From Tubulanus polymorphus (taxonomy: Eukaryota > Nemertea > Palaeonemertea > Tubulaniformes > Tubulanidae): a DNA stretch of 64,000 bases. The notes under the pieces are model-generated. The model searched no databases, was not told the origin of the DNA, and was given only the letters and a program-made list of their open reading frames with translations. A program made the translations under genes and the position numbers. This document shows, piece by piece, positions 1 to 12,000 of the stretch; the stretch's first letter is position 1; every line of letters starts with the position of its first letter. The stretch lies in assembly GCF_964204645.1 (NCBI RefSeq), contig NC_134031.1:2153001-2217000 (forward strand), written 5' to 3'.

Positions 1-2140
1 TTTTTCTGAGCATCATGGTGTGATTCTTAAGCAAAATTACCAGCAATGATGATGTCTTGGCAAAACTAGGAATGGGCCTCTTGGGCCCCTCTAACAACGG
101 GCCCCGGAAAACAAAACCTCGTTCTCAATCTCAACCGAAGCAAGACGTCATCGACAGTATTTCACTCGCTGGATGTCGTTAGGAAATTGATTTCGCTACG
201 AGAGACGTTTGACGAACCAGCAAAGCAAATATTACCCTTGGTTTTATTCGTTTATTTAACGCGTTGTTTAACTGATACCTGGGTTACTGTCGGAAATAAG
301 CAATCTATTCGCATTAACGCAACCATCTGCCTCGCTGATTCGTCCTATTAAAGAATCAACCAACAGGTTATTGGACATATCACGCCGTAGGTCGCGTGTA
401 TAATAGATAAATCACCGACAAACTGTTACCCGGTAAGTCTGAAAAAAAAAGAAAATCCAACCGAAACCGATTCTAGAACTTGTCTGAATTACCCGTTCGA
501 ATTAACAAACGGACGACTCTTCCCGCCATTGATGACCTTTGTAATAAGATCAATTCAAAACTAGCGTAACCGAGCCGATCAGTATTCCATTCCAATCTCC
601 TCGACTAATAATTCACAAATCAGAAATAATTTCACCCTCTTCTCGGATGCGAGTCAATGACTGGTGGCCGCGAATGCCACGCTGCGCCTCTCGGTGACCG
701 CGCTGGAGTCCCCTGTCGTGTCATCGACGTCGTTTAAACACCGGAAATCGACCCCGCTGTCGGTTTACTCGCTACTGCAAATGTAGCGATTACAAGGACT
801 GTCGTATGAAAGGCTCTTGTAAATCGCGTAGGGAACAAGTGCCGCTAATGTGTCGGCATTGGACAAATCTAGTCCTTAATAAATATCTCGAGGCGGCAAA
901 TAGCATTTCATTAGAGGTCAGTGTTAGTGGCGGACGATACTCGCCGGTGTCAATCTGGTCATTTTACGTGTTTACATAATTCGTTTCCGTTAATAAACGG
1001 CGTCGAAATAAATCTCGTCGATTTTGCGACGCTCGTTATCGTTGTCGATTCATAAATCCTCGTCGACGGTTCGGATATGACTGGCGTTGACGACGATAAT
1101 CTTCCGATTAGAGAATTATGCTTTTAATCATCCTTTAACTCACTGAGCACAGCTCGGAATATTACTATAGCGGTTTCTGGTTTCTTACTTTCGAAACTCC
1201 GCCGCCGCCAGGACTCGAACCTATGAAATCTACATTGAAGAGATGTTCAATGAAAACCATTCAGTCACTGAGTCTCCGTAGGTATTACGCCAGCGTGAAT
1301 TCGACCGATCGTCTGGCATAGTCGTGATCTTCTTTTAATAACTGTTGTGATATGGTCGACTACGCGTCGAAAAGGCTATAAAACGATTGCTCAAGTTCTT
1401 TAAACTATTTCTTATCAGAAACGAATGTTAGACAATCCAATTAGACAACGCTGAATGTTAAAAGAGTCGACGATCTAACGAAATCAGACCATTTAAAAAT
1501 TTAAAAATGAGGTTTTCATCAGTAGTATAATCCTTAGACTAGTCGGGAACCAGACCTTAATTTGAATGTTAAAACTAATGGGAATCTTTCCTATTTAACT
1601 TTTCTCGTGACTAAAGGATTCGGTTTATAAGTGGATGGAACAGTCTGTAGATTTTAAGCCAAGAGAACCGGCTACAGAGATAAGATCTAACTGCGTGTTA
1701 CAGGAATTATAGCAGAGATTCCATCAATGCGCGTTCAGTGATAGTATATTTGATATGAAGTGACATGTCGACACGACAGATGAATATTAATCCATCTACA
1801 CCAATGTGAAATGTCCAATAGACTAATATGCTAAGATTTTCAGATTACTGTCATTCTGTTTGGTTTGCGGTGTTAAATTCCCCCCCCCCGCGAGGTTTTT
1901 TCATGAGTATTTTTTTCGGTGTGGCGAGAGCCGAAACGACAATTCAAGGATTGAGAATGTGCAAACTGTATCTTGCTGGCTGACTGCAGTGAACTGATTT
2001 AAATCTCAGTGTAGAGCCTAGTGGCTGAACTCATTTTCGAGCTTCACCGCACATTACGGGCTATTTTAAACACGAGATAGACTTTGAATTGGAAAGGTCG
2101 ATTTTGCGTTAACGAATAAAAACCCACTGTAGATCTGTAG
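1..2140. other. Intergenic stretch, no gene seen
   Basis: No open reading frame of useful length and no signal-peptide or domain-like stretch is visible on either strand. At about 1211-1225 the minus strand has a tRNA B-box-like motif (GGTTCGAGTCC), but no full cloverleaf can be drawn around it. Otherwise this reads as ordinary non-coding DNA. Confidence 0.6.
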
Positions 2141-2275
2141 AAACATTTTATTTCCTCACAGTTTCGGGGTTCAAACAAAAATTAAACAATAATAATTATT
2201 GTATCATTGGTTCCTCTGAAGATGAAGTTTAGTTTTAACCTCAAAACTGTAACGAAATAAACTGTTTATACAGAT
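2140..2275. repeat. Foldback (inverted repeat) element
   Basis: The left part (TTTATTTCCTCACAGTTTCG, from about 2147) is imperfectly complementary to the right part (AAAACTGTAACGAAATAAA, near 2244-2262). This gives arms of about 30 nt around an AT-rich centre. It looks like a decayed non-autonomous element. Family unknown. Confidence 0.45.
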
Positions 2276-2495
2276 ATAACTGCGGGTTTTGTTCGTTGAG
2301 AAATGCTAAAAGCCTATCATCTCTTGTATCTGATTTCAAGAATCTGAAGCTGAATAGTTATTAATGAGCTAATCCATAAATGTTGTACTGTGATTCTCCT
2401 TGTCTATTACTAATATAATAGTACATTCACTATTATTATTACTTATTATTATTGTTACCATTGCCTTTATTGCTATTAATCTTTATCTGTTTTTT

Positions 2496-2690
<195 letters not shown>

Positions 2691-3048
2691 TTCTTATTAT
2701 TATGAATATGGATGAATATTATAATGTTAACGATATTCATATATCATAAAGTAACATATATATCTATTTGTATTGCACCTTGCACATAATGCACGTGGGC
2801 ACAGTGCCTTAGTAATTATAAGTACAGCCCTAGGCTCGCACTGTGTCCCTCATCTTATGTCTGTAAAAACTATGTTTAACTCCTATATTGTATCTTGCAT
2901 GACATAATGATGAAAAATAAATTATATATATTATATCTTGCTGACTTTTCATTCTATCGCAACTCGTCTGTAGTTGTTATTCCGAGTTTCAGCGCAGTTT
3001 TCTACTGCGTGAATTTAAATCTACTGGTGTAACTTGTCTCTACGGAAA

Positions 3049-3126
3049 ATGGTTTACTTGTTAGTATTAGGTCTGAGTGTTACGTCATATACATATGGAT
3101 CTCGAAGACATAATGTATCATTGTAT
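3049..3126 (+). CDS. Candidate signal-peptide exon of the neuropeptide precursor
   Basis: From the ATG at 3049 the reading is MVYLLVLGLSVTSYTYG followed by SRRHN. This is a short hydrophobic stretch with a plausible signal-peptidase site after TYG. The main neuropeptide exon (from 4000) begins on a codon boundary, so its upstream exon must end in phase 0. Two phase-0 GT sites follow, after 3114 (GTATCA) and after 3126 (GTTGGT), and neither is a strong donor. This is the only signal-peptide-like ATG I found upstream. The link to the precursor is an inference, and the true first exon may lie outside the window. Confidence 0.35.
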
Positions 3127-3999
3127 GTTGGTTGTTTATCCCTTTGCATCCCGTTTATCTTTGGATTATTTTTTTGGACATACATGTATTATCCTAAAGC
3201 TCACTTATCCTTCTATTGTTTCGATAACACTAATCGGACTTTGACTGTAGTCGCCCTACCTCGTCTTATCGGGGCTTCATCAATTGGCGGTTGTTGTTTT
3301 TCGCGACGGTAAATTAGCCACGAGTGACGTTTTCAACCGTAACTCATATATGTATACCTTTACCGCGAAATGGGTTTCACTGCCTCGAGCGGTGACCTTT
3401 AGGGTCTTCTGACCTTAGGCTTGACCTTGGCCTTTGGCTACAAGGTTCTCCGGGGATATCGATAAACATTGTTCTGCCTGGAAATAGAAATTACATGAAT
3501 TAAAATCCGGGAGACGCGATTTCGTGCATGAAAAGGGCACCGCATTTTTATCGAATATTGAACCTGAATCTTACCTTTGCCAGTTAATCGAGCCTAACAC
3601 GACGGTGTTTGATGCGGGAAAATTGTCTGACACTTGTCCGAAAGTGAACTTTAGGTCGATGGAAGTGTCAACTCCGGCACGAGTTATTCAATGCATATTA
3701 GCGGCTTTTGTTTGGGAGCATGTCTTCAGGTTTTATTGGGGACCAAGTAATGAAATAGACGTTAATCAAGTTCATTCAGCTTGTTAGAAATCATGCAGAT
3801 ACATTTGCTGTCTCACAATGACTTATACAATCGTCTTAAGGCCGTACGTGATATATAGATTGTAAACTTTAATTGGCTCGAGGCTGATTTGATAGATCTG
3901 CCGAATATAATCTGAGAAAAAATTACTGAAAAGAAATGCCCCGACCGTGCATGAATATGTTCATTTCTCTCAACGGGCTGCTTTATTTTCTATTTACAG

Positions 4000-5828
4000 A
4001 TAAAACGATCACTCGACCCGGCGAATGCATTATCAGAAAACCTAAAAGTTATAGATGAAAACGAACTGGATAAAGAAAGGCGATATCTAGACAGTTTAGG
4101 AAGTGGTGTTATTCACGGCTTCCGAAGACAACTCGATACATTAGGAGGAAACGCCATTCACCCTGGTCGCAGGTACTTGGACACGTTAGGCGGGCGGGTT
4201 ATCCATGGCGGTCGATCGTTAGACAAACGTCCGTTCGATTCGATCGGCCACGGCGACTTTTCCAATTTCGCCAAGAAACGAGGGTTCGATTCGATTGGTC
4301 ACGGCGAATTCAGCAACTTCGCTAAGAAACGAGGATTCGACTCGATCGGTCACGGAGAATTCAGCAGTTTCCAGAAGCGTCCGTTCGACTCAATCGGTCA
4401 CGGAGACTTCTCGTCGTTCAGCAAGCGCGGTTTCGACTCGATCGGCCACGGGGACTTCTCCAACTTTCACAAGCGACCATTCGATTCGATCGGTCACGGC
4501 AGTTTCAGCAACTTCCAGAAGAGGCCGTTCGACTCTATCGGCCACGGCGACTTCAGCAATTTCGCCAAACGACCGTTCGATTCAATCGGTCACGGAGATT
4601 TCAGCTCCTTCAACAAGAAACGAGGATTCGACTCGATCGGGCATGGCGAATTTTCCTCCTTCCAAAAACGACCCTTCGACAGCATCGGACACGGTTCATT
4701 TAGCAGCTTCAGTAAGAAGAAGCGCGGATTCGACTCGATAGGACACGGAGAATTTAGCAGCTTCGTCAAACGATCAGCCGCAGACAGTAAGTTTTCATGA
4801 TGAGAAAAGTTTGTAGAGAGGCCGCGTGTAAAACGTAGAGACAGATAGTATACTTAAAGGTTAACTAAGTTTTTTTTATTTAAGATGCCGTAGTTTAGTA
4901 GTTTTGTCAAGAAATACTCTCGTCATATACCCGTGCTCTCCGTCTTTACGTTTTACTAGTAAGTTTCCAGGGTCCGGTTCCACAGTTCCGAGTTAAGATT
5001 TGACTCTGAGTTAACTCATTGAAAATGAACTAACTTTAACTCAGAGTTAACTCTAACTCACAACTGTGGAACTGGGCCCAGGAGTGTCTTCCAATTCTAT
5101 GCAACCCGGGGTTTTCGGTTAGCTGTCGGAAAGTTCCGAGTCGAAATTAGCAGCAAGTGAATTCCGACCAAGATAAAATGCATGGTATTTCAGACTCTAT
5201 AAAGACTGGAATGCTAAAAAAAACATTTTAAGAAAATTTAGTACCTATTTCCTTTAGAGAATAAGACTCCCTGGTTTTAGATTCGCGGTTATCACGACGT
5301 TTAAAGACGCCCGCATTCTCTATCTGTCTCTCTGTCTCTCCACACTTGATTTATTCATCGACGGCGCCCATTTACCGATTTCCTGTTTGATATGTAAACA
5401 ACATGCGCCCGAATTGACAAAAAATTACGTCATTGCAGAAGCAGGTTTTACTACTGCGCTAATGGATTGTTAATGAATCGTCATCAAAAAAATTGTCTGA
5501 CCATTCCCCACCGACTCGCTCGCGAGATCCTTAAAAATCAATGGAATCAAGATTCTTCCAGAAGCTCCCAAGAAGATTTACGTCACTAATTTTAATAATT
5601 AATTACCCATCAATATTTGCTTTAGTTGATTGATTTAAGTGACAGGTGATTTTATGATTATTCAAGATGGCGGCATTCGCCCGGTAGAACGAGGCTTATA
5701 CCGCCCCACGACATCGTCGTTCCAGACAGTTATTTAGGAAGACGACTTCGAGGAAGATTTCAAACGAATATTTTAAACGTTTTTCTTTCCGTATTTCAGA
5801 AAAAGCTGACAAGAAATCGACTCAGTAA
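4000..5828 (+). CDS. Pedal peptide/orcokinin-type neuropeptide precursor
   Basis: Main exon 4000-4786 follows a clear acceptor (TTTACAG). A good donor (GTAAGT, 4787) joins it to 5800-5828, giving the C-terminus SAADKKADKKSTQ and a stop; read-through would end at 4798 instead. The exon encodes at least 11 peptides of 12-13 residues of the form (P/G)FDSIGHG(D/E/S)FS(N/S)F plus one variable residue, separated by KR, KKR or KKKR cleavage sites. Before them lie three diverged units (YLDSLGSG..., QLDTLGGN..., YLDTLGGR...) bounded by RR or similar sites. The FDSIG core and dibasic spacing are typical of lophotrochozoan pedal peptides and arthropod orcokinins, which are secreted peptides made in neurons. 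None of the peptides ends in Gly before its cleavage site, so amidation is not expected, which fits the family. The start exon is uncertain (see 3049). It is a single-copy gene here. Confidence 0.9.
4970..5079. repeat. Foldback MITE, GGTCC(A/G)GTTCCACAGTT family, copy 1
   Basis: About 110 bp with terminal inverted repeats (GGTCCGGTTCCACAGTT and AACTGTGGAACTGGGCCC). The interior can fold back on itself (TTGACTCTGAGTTAACTC against AACTCAGAGTTAACTC). A nearly identical copy lies at 12626-12735, and shorter relatives lie near 25554-25606, 52768-53001 and 53981-54260. It sits in the last intron of the neuropeptide gene. Confidence 0.8.
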
Positions 5829-8800
5829 AAAGCAGCGGTAAGTAATAAAACTTACGTGTAGAAGCCACAATTCAGACGAACTAAACGATATTATCATCCT
5901 ATGCGTAGGAGTTACATTTAGTTATCGTATGAACTGATTATCTCATATTAACATCATTCTAATCGATACTCCCCCCTTTATTTATTCATAGAAACGCATA
6001 GGCGTTGGACATGGCTATTTTTGATCATCAATCCTTGGAAATGGTTCGATTTTTTTCTCAAAAACGCCTCGACACACGAGGGAGGGAGAGAGAGATGGCT
6101 TCCGTTTTGAGGAGTACCCATCAATCAACAGCGGCCGCGATGGAAACCGATATAACAAACACTACGAGTCACGAACATCTACGAACTTTTTCCGCCAACC
6201 GCTTGTTATCTATCTACCTGTATGACCTCTTGACCTTCAGTTTCTACACCGACCGACCTCGGATCGACCGGGAGTTCTTTGAGCGTTAGACGCATTTTAA
6301 AAAGTATACGACCACTAAAATAGCTCCGCGCTTTCATCTATAGCGGCTAGATTTGAAAAAATGCAGTTTTAAGTTCGTCGGTTTGTTTGAGGATTCTACT
6401 GTTTTATATTGGCAATCATAAAAACAACGCGTTCATACCTCGAAGATTAATTACGAATATAATATCGATTATAATTGACCGATTGATCGGCCAGACGACA
6501 ATGATAATTGTTTAATGTAAATATAAACACGTATTGTACTAATATCATACATAAATCGACGAGAAAATGAAAATTATAAATATGCGATACATAAGTATGC
6601 GAAAATACACAGCTTTCTGGTTTCTAAGTCTTTCATATTCTTGTGATAAAAACCACTCTGACAACTCTCGCGTGTTTCGTCATTTTGAATTCGATCGTTA
6701 TTTTCAGATTGTTATGTATCGTATATCGCATATCGTATATCGAATATCGAAACGCGTATGTCTTGATAAAAACGAAAATGGATTTTGTAAATATTATCTC
6801 ATCAATTATTTCATGTGTTATTAGTGGTCGATTTAAACTCGTGTGTGCGTGCGTGTTCACTTAACTGATTAAATTGTCGAATCAACGAATATTTCATTTA
6901 TAATGATTAAACAGTGCAACGAACGTCGTTTGATGATGGCGAAGATGTTTATGGCGATTGCGGGCACATCTTGGCTTCCCCTCCCACTAGTCTAGTCTCT
7001 CTCCGCCTATTTAACCGAAAGAAATAATCTCTAAAACTCCTACTTCAAGAAAATGATAATCAAAAAATGCGTGGTGCGGGACCTGATTTGAGAAAGGCTG
7101 TCGGATATTGAACTTACGTGAGATTATAATAATATCTAACCGGTTAGAACAAAAATTCTTTGATGTTTATTATTATAAAGTATATATTTCTAAGCGCCTG
7201 TCACTTGTAACTATAGTTGGTTAAACGTATCAGACCGAAAACAGCAATATACAATATATTCACCAAACTATGTATATTCAACTTCCAGAAACTAATACAC
7301 ACATCAGTAGTATAGTTAGTGATACTTTAAGACGATTCCATTATTTCTTTTTGGTCGCATTTTATTTTATGTTTTTCATTTTTTTTTTCTCTCGAGCAGA
7401 AAACGAAGATTGTAAAACCAAGGCAATGATACGAACGATTTCGACGGAGATATAATATAAATAAATATTGGTTATGTCTACTACGTAATTACCGCGTTTG
7501 AGTTGTTTTTCTTTTCTATGTTGAAATAGGAATGGTAGGCGCTCTAATTCATTTGGTTTCTTAATTTGTTGGTACTTTACATACATGAATAAAAATCCCA
7601 CAATATCAAGATCTAACAACTTTTAAGATCTATCAACCTGAGTTAAACAAATTTGAGTTGTTGGATTGACTGTCTTCATGGTGTGACTTGATTTTGTTTG
7701 TACTTATTTGACGTGTCGCTTACAAACCCACAACACCCACCAGAAACGTAACAGGGGCTCGATATTGCTGATGAATTTTTTCCAAAAAGAAATCTAAGCC
7801 CCGGAATCTATCCCGGAAACACACGCTTATGATAATTTTCGCCAGCTTTACTAGAAATGAAGCACTCTAGAGAACAGAGAGTTCGAGCCATTGGATTCGA
7901 ATCCCAGACCCAGTTTTAAGCATTTCTGTTGAAGTTTAATTCGAGACTTATAAGTTCGTTTCTAATCATCCGAGCGAAAAGTATTCAAACGATATTTCGT
8001 GGAGCCGGATGCTCGCGGTAGCGGAATTCCCGTCCGGCGGCGATTGAAAATCAGGAAACTATTGGCGAACAGAGCAGGATGAGGTTCATCGACGTCAACA
8101 GATCAGTCATTTCCATTAGATTTAACTTATCAAAGGACTTGACGGATTTCACCGAGGTCATCATTTTAAGACTGGCATCTCATGCCTATCCCCGCGTACA
8201 TACATCCATGACAGAACGTCAGCGTATATTATGAAATAGAAAGCTATACGTGGGAAAACGTATGTGTTCAGCGGAAACTGTCCATCACAGCCCTGAAGTA
8301 ATGACAGTATATACTGCACGGTTCGATAACTCTCAAAGGGTTACACAGAACTTGTCTGTGAATATACAAAGAAGAGTTACTTTTTGACAGAGACTGGGAT
8401 ATCGTCAAAAATCTGACGGAAATCCGGCGGATCTTTCGTGGCTTCGAGCGACGCATTTGGATTACAGGGTTGACTACAAGTGACAGCTACTGATTTATAC
8501 GATGCGTACGCATACTTAAAGCGGACCGAACCGTGAGTGAGTTCTATGAGATAGACGTTGTTATCGCACGGGGACGTACTTAATTAAAACCCGATGATTC
8601 GTTTATTCATTAAGTTAATTGAAAATTACGAAACGCTAATTGGTTATATTAGGACCTTTTCAAATAGCGCAGTCGATTTGCTGTATTTACAGCGCGGGAA
8701 CATAATTCAAATCGATTCGAATAAATAGAAAGCAATCGTACAGAACTCGATCCTTGTGCCCGTGTTCGGATTAATAGTGCGTCAGATCGCACGTAATGAC

Positions 8801-9360
8801 CTATCGGCGTAATTAGATGTCAAGGTTTGATGTGATCGAGATCACGCGTTGCCGGTTTACTGACCGTCGCCGTGAAATCGGTCCAGTTATTTGATAGCAG
8901 CCGAGGCGGGATTCATTTATAGGTTTAACTTGGCTGAATTAATCGAATGATTGAAATGAATCGGTACGAATCCTGAGAAGGGAGCTTTCTATGCCGGATT
9001 TTCTTACCGGCTGATAGAGGTAAACTGAACTTACTGTAGAGGTCACTGTAAACAGTAGAGGTCACCCGGGAACCGAATAAAGACATACGTAGAAACATTA
9101 CAAAATCTTCGTTAAACACGAGTTCAGGTTATTCATTAACTGTCACCTCGTAAATAGATATATTTATTGAAAAGACTCCGGCAGCGGCCGATCATGAATT
9201 CATTTGAGTCGATTTCGAAGGTTACCTTATATTTCATTAAAAACCGGGGAAACAAAATGATGATTTATATAAAAATATACGTCTTTGTTTACACATTATC
9301 ATGTACAATTGTTCATATATATCTTATAGATAAATATTTGGTTATCTATGAATAAATGAA

Positions 9361-9395
<35 letters not shown>

Positions 9396-9525
9396 GGGCA
9401 TAGAATACATTGGTTTAGATTCACCCCGGGAGGTGGTTGTATCCACAGTGACCTCTGTCGCTGTACGATCCCGCGTAGAGTGCCTGACACTACGGATCGT
9501 CACTGCACGGGTCGTAGTGAACGGT
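5829..9525. other. Intergenic stretch, no gene seen
   Basis: Only short chance reading frames occur on both strands. The stretch holds one copy of a dispersed repeat (7690-7770), a short TA run (9370-9396) and a B-box-like motif (GGATTCGAATCC, about 7895). Near 6000 an acceptor-like site is followed by KRIGVGHGYF and a stop. This resembles the neuropeptide unit, but I could not join it in phase. Confidence 0.5.
7690..7770. repeat. Dispersed repeat (copy 1 of 3)
   Basis: Shares the order of motifs with 29968-30090 (same orientation) and with 32075-32175 (opposite orientation): TTACA(A/G)A, CCACACC-like, then CAGGGG. The best-conserved pieces are TGTCGCTTACAAACCCACAA and GTAACAGGGG. Short, AT-rich and non-coding. 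Family not recognised. Confidence 0.5.
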
Positions 9526-10530
9526 TCAGATTATTTCTTGAGGTTCGGCTACATCATCTTCCGGTGATTCGGACAGCAGAGAATGCTTCAAACCGGTAAA
9601 TCGTTTATCGAACACTGGTGAACGCGCCAGCTTTTCGACATTTTCACGAAACAGTTTATCTTTGAATCCTTCGTGCGCGCTATTCTTTCGCAAATGGAAT
9701 TTTTTCAGCATCTGGTTGGTCTTTTCCGACGGCATCGAGTCGATCAGTTGTAGCGTCAACAGACCGCTAGATGTCGCTCGGGTTGAATAAGGAATCGACG
9801 GCAGACGCGCTGGTACGTCGAGGGTAGACATGGTGACCGCGCGATGGCGTGTACCGATCTGCGGTAACAGTCGTTTCTTCGGAACGTTACTAATCGTCAT
9901 ACTACGGCCCCGTTCGCAATCTACCGGAGCAGCCCTTATCTGAGTCAATTCCGCTATGCTTTCGCAACTTACCGACCGCTTCAAATCACCATCTGTAATC
10001 TCCTCGTCAACGAATACGTCATCCGGGTTTGGTACCTCGGGCTGCGAAGAGATATTGGCCAAACTTTTCGATCGTTTCGCCAGTAGGCACGATTTCGGCC
10101 GGTCAGGCCGGCGTTCGATAGCCGATCGGTGACGTCGGTAACCTTGCTGCGCCGGTTCACTCTCGTAACCTTGTTGCACCGGTTCACGCTCGTCCACGTC
10201 CTTCGAACCGGCAGTTTCGAAATCTTGCAGACTGTATTTATCGGCAAAAGATGACTGACGACATAATTTATCGGCGCGGGTTTTTTTCGGTCGTAGCTCA
10301 TGTCGGAACAAATCGCCTCGATTCGACGAAGGAAATTTGATGTCTTTTTGAACGTATTGTTTCATGAAAAAGTACCTTTGTCGCTCGAACCAATGATTGG
10401 CAGTTACTTTTTTCTTTCTGTCGATTTCGTCTTTTTGTAACTGTAGGATTTTTTCGAATTGTTTATTGTGCGCGAAGGCGTATTCGATTTCGCTATATCG
10501 CTGCAACCTTGTCTTCAGATCGTACGGCAT
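9526..10530 (-). CDS. Uncharacterised 334-aa protein
   Basis: An uninterrupted frame runs from ATG (10530-10528) to TGA (9528-9526). I do not recognise the protein. Residues 1-75 look folded and helical: charged and aromatic, with an acidic/basic heptad-like run (KQFEKILQLQKDEIDRKKK) and then HWFERQRYFFMKQYV. The rest is low-hydrophobicity, Ser/Arg/Pro-rich and probably disordered, with a short internal repeat (EPVQQGY, EPAQQGY). The C-terminus is again helical (KDKLFRENVEKLARSPVFDKRF). There is no signal peptide, membrane segment or catalytic motif. The length without a stop on this strand and the even amino-acid use favour a real gene. Whether it is the complete gene or the main exon of a longer one is open. 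Confidence 0.65.
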   Translation of the reverse strand: MPYDLKTRLQRYSEIEYAFAHNKQFEKILQLQKDEIDRKKKVTANHWFERQRYFFMKQYVQKDIKFPSSNRGDLFRHELRPKKTRADKLCRQSSFADKYSLQDFETAGSKDVDEREPVQQGYESEPAQQGYRRHRSAIERRPDRPKSCLLAKRSKSLANISSQPEVPNPDDVFVDEEITDGDLKRSVSCESIAELTQIRAAPVDCERGRSMTISNVPKKRLLPQIGTRHRAVTMSTLDVPARLPSIPYSTRATSSGLLTLQLIDSMPSEKTNQMLKKFHLRKNSAHEGFKDKLFRENVEKLARSPVFDKRFTGLKHSLLSESPEDDVAEPQEII

Positions 10531-10644
10531 CTTGATCCTGATAGTCTCCGCGAGTTACCTTCAAATCGTAGAAATAAGGGTCAGATTCAAACTAAGTTTG
10601 CCATGTTCCATAAGTGGCTACAAGTAAATTCACTTTGGCACCAA

Positions 10645-10973
10645 TAGCCGCGATCACACGCGTGCTTTTAGCCCGTGCCAACCGTTCACATGGGTGCTAA
10701 ATGGGTCCGTACCTGTTTGATCTACAAATTCTACCCGACCAAAAACGCCAGGCCAAGCCCACGCCAAATTTTAGCACGGTTCAAATTATTCAATGTGAAT
10801 TCTAACTGCTTTTGGGAGTGATTCAACTCGCTTGCCACAGCATGCATCATTTTGACAGTATTTCAGTGCCGAGTAAATTCTCTCGTTAGGATAGGGCCAA
10901 ATTCGACTCCAGATCTGGTACGGGCCAATTTAACCCAGGCCTAATCGTCTGATGTGACCGCAGCCTCTTATGA
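10645..10973. repeat. Foldback/MITE-like element with GCCGCGATCACAC ends
   Basis: The left end (AGCCGCGATCACAC) and the right end (TGTGACCGCAGCC) are imperfect inverted repeats about 330 bp apart. Further complementary blocks lie inside (AGCCCGTGCCA with TGGTACGGGCC). It directly precedes the start of the 334-aa gene on the minus strand and could lie in its promoter. Confidence 0.5.
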
Positions 10974-12000
10974 TACAAAATATAGCTTAACTTTCTAACG
11001 TAACAAACAATGGAATTAATCAAAATAAAAACGTTCATCTTCTATCTTACCTCGCATAGCGATTAACGCCAAACCACAATCATTGAAACGTAAGCAAATG
11101 TTTTTATCCGCACAACTGTTCTGTTTAGGTGGTTCGTTTCGTTGTGACACCCTACAGCAATATCTTAAAACTAAACCGAATCGGTGTTAAGAGATTTTAC
11201 CTTATCGAATTTCTCGACGTCGATCGATTGGATTTGAAGTAGCTATTCGATAACGTATATGTGTGTGTGTTAATCAGTTCATTGTGACAGCTGCGTGAAG
11301 TAATTCATTAAAACCAGGACAAAACTTCCCCTCATTTTGCGCACGCTTCAAATCTCAATCATTTCAAATCATTATCACTAATAATCATGTTGATTTTATC
11401 ATTGAAGAGGCTACGTCGTGATTCTAAACACTACATTTCTCTGGGTCGCGGTGAAAGCGCATCTGCCCCTTTTGCCAAAATAACATTTTCACAGTGCGTC
11501 TTTAGAAAGTTACGCAAACAGTAGTAAATCATTGCTGGCTTTTCAATTAACAATCGCTCTAGATTCTCTGAAAAGGATCAATTTCATTGGGATGCTCTAT
11601 TCAACGTATGTACACTTCGGAGTGGTCGGACGATTGACCTTTCATTAAACACGCTAATGGAGGGGCTTCCCCTTCAAAAAAAGAACTTTGAGATATTTTT
11701 CTGATTGATAACATCCAGGCAAATACGACACAAATTTCATGACTCATTTGCCGGGATATTATCAATTTATTCGCCGTATCTAATTTACGAGTAGAATTAC
11801 ATTTTCGGAATTGTTCTTATTTCCGGCAACTCGGTGATAAAGGTACTATATTTGAAGGGGAATCCCCTGCAAAAGTATACTTGTTGATAGGTCATTATTC
11901 TGAAGTAGAAATCTTTTTTTGTAAAAGTAATTATATTCAACAAAATAGAAACAACAGCAAACTATGCTCTGCGTGATTTCTTTATTACTTTCGTGATTTC
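10974..12000. other. Intergenic stretch, nothing recognised
   Basis: No credible coding potential on either strand and no repeat that I could match elsewhere in the window. Confidence 0.5.

Noticed and set aside
1200-1300. tRNA-like B box (GGTTCGAGTCC, minus strand); similar motifs near 7895, 29767 and 51740
   Set aside because: No acceptor stem or anticodon arm can be drawn; at most decayed tRNA-derived SINE pieces.
3524-3787. 87-codon frame upstream of the neuropeptide exon
   Set aside because: Starts at GTG; its internal ATG has no signal peptide and no link to the peptide frame.
4295-4741. 148-codon frame in another phase of the neuropeptide exon
   Set aside because: Shadow of the repeated peptide-coding frame; Ser/Thr/Arg-rich by consequence of the repeat.
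5996-6011. Acceptor followed by KRIGVGHGYF and stop, similar to FDSIGHG units
   Set aside because: No upstream donor joins it in the right phase; probably chance, though worth a look in transcripts.
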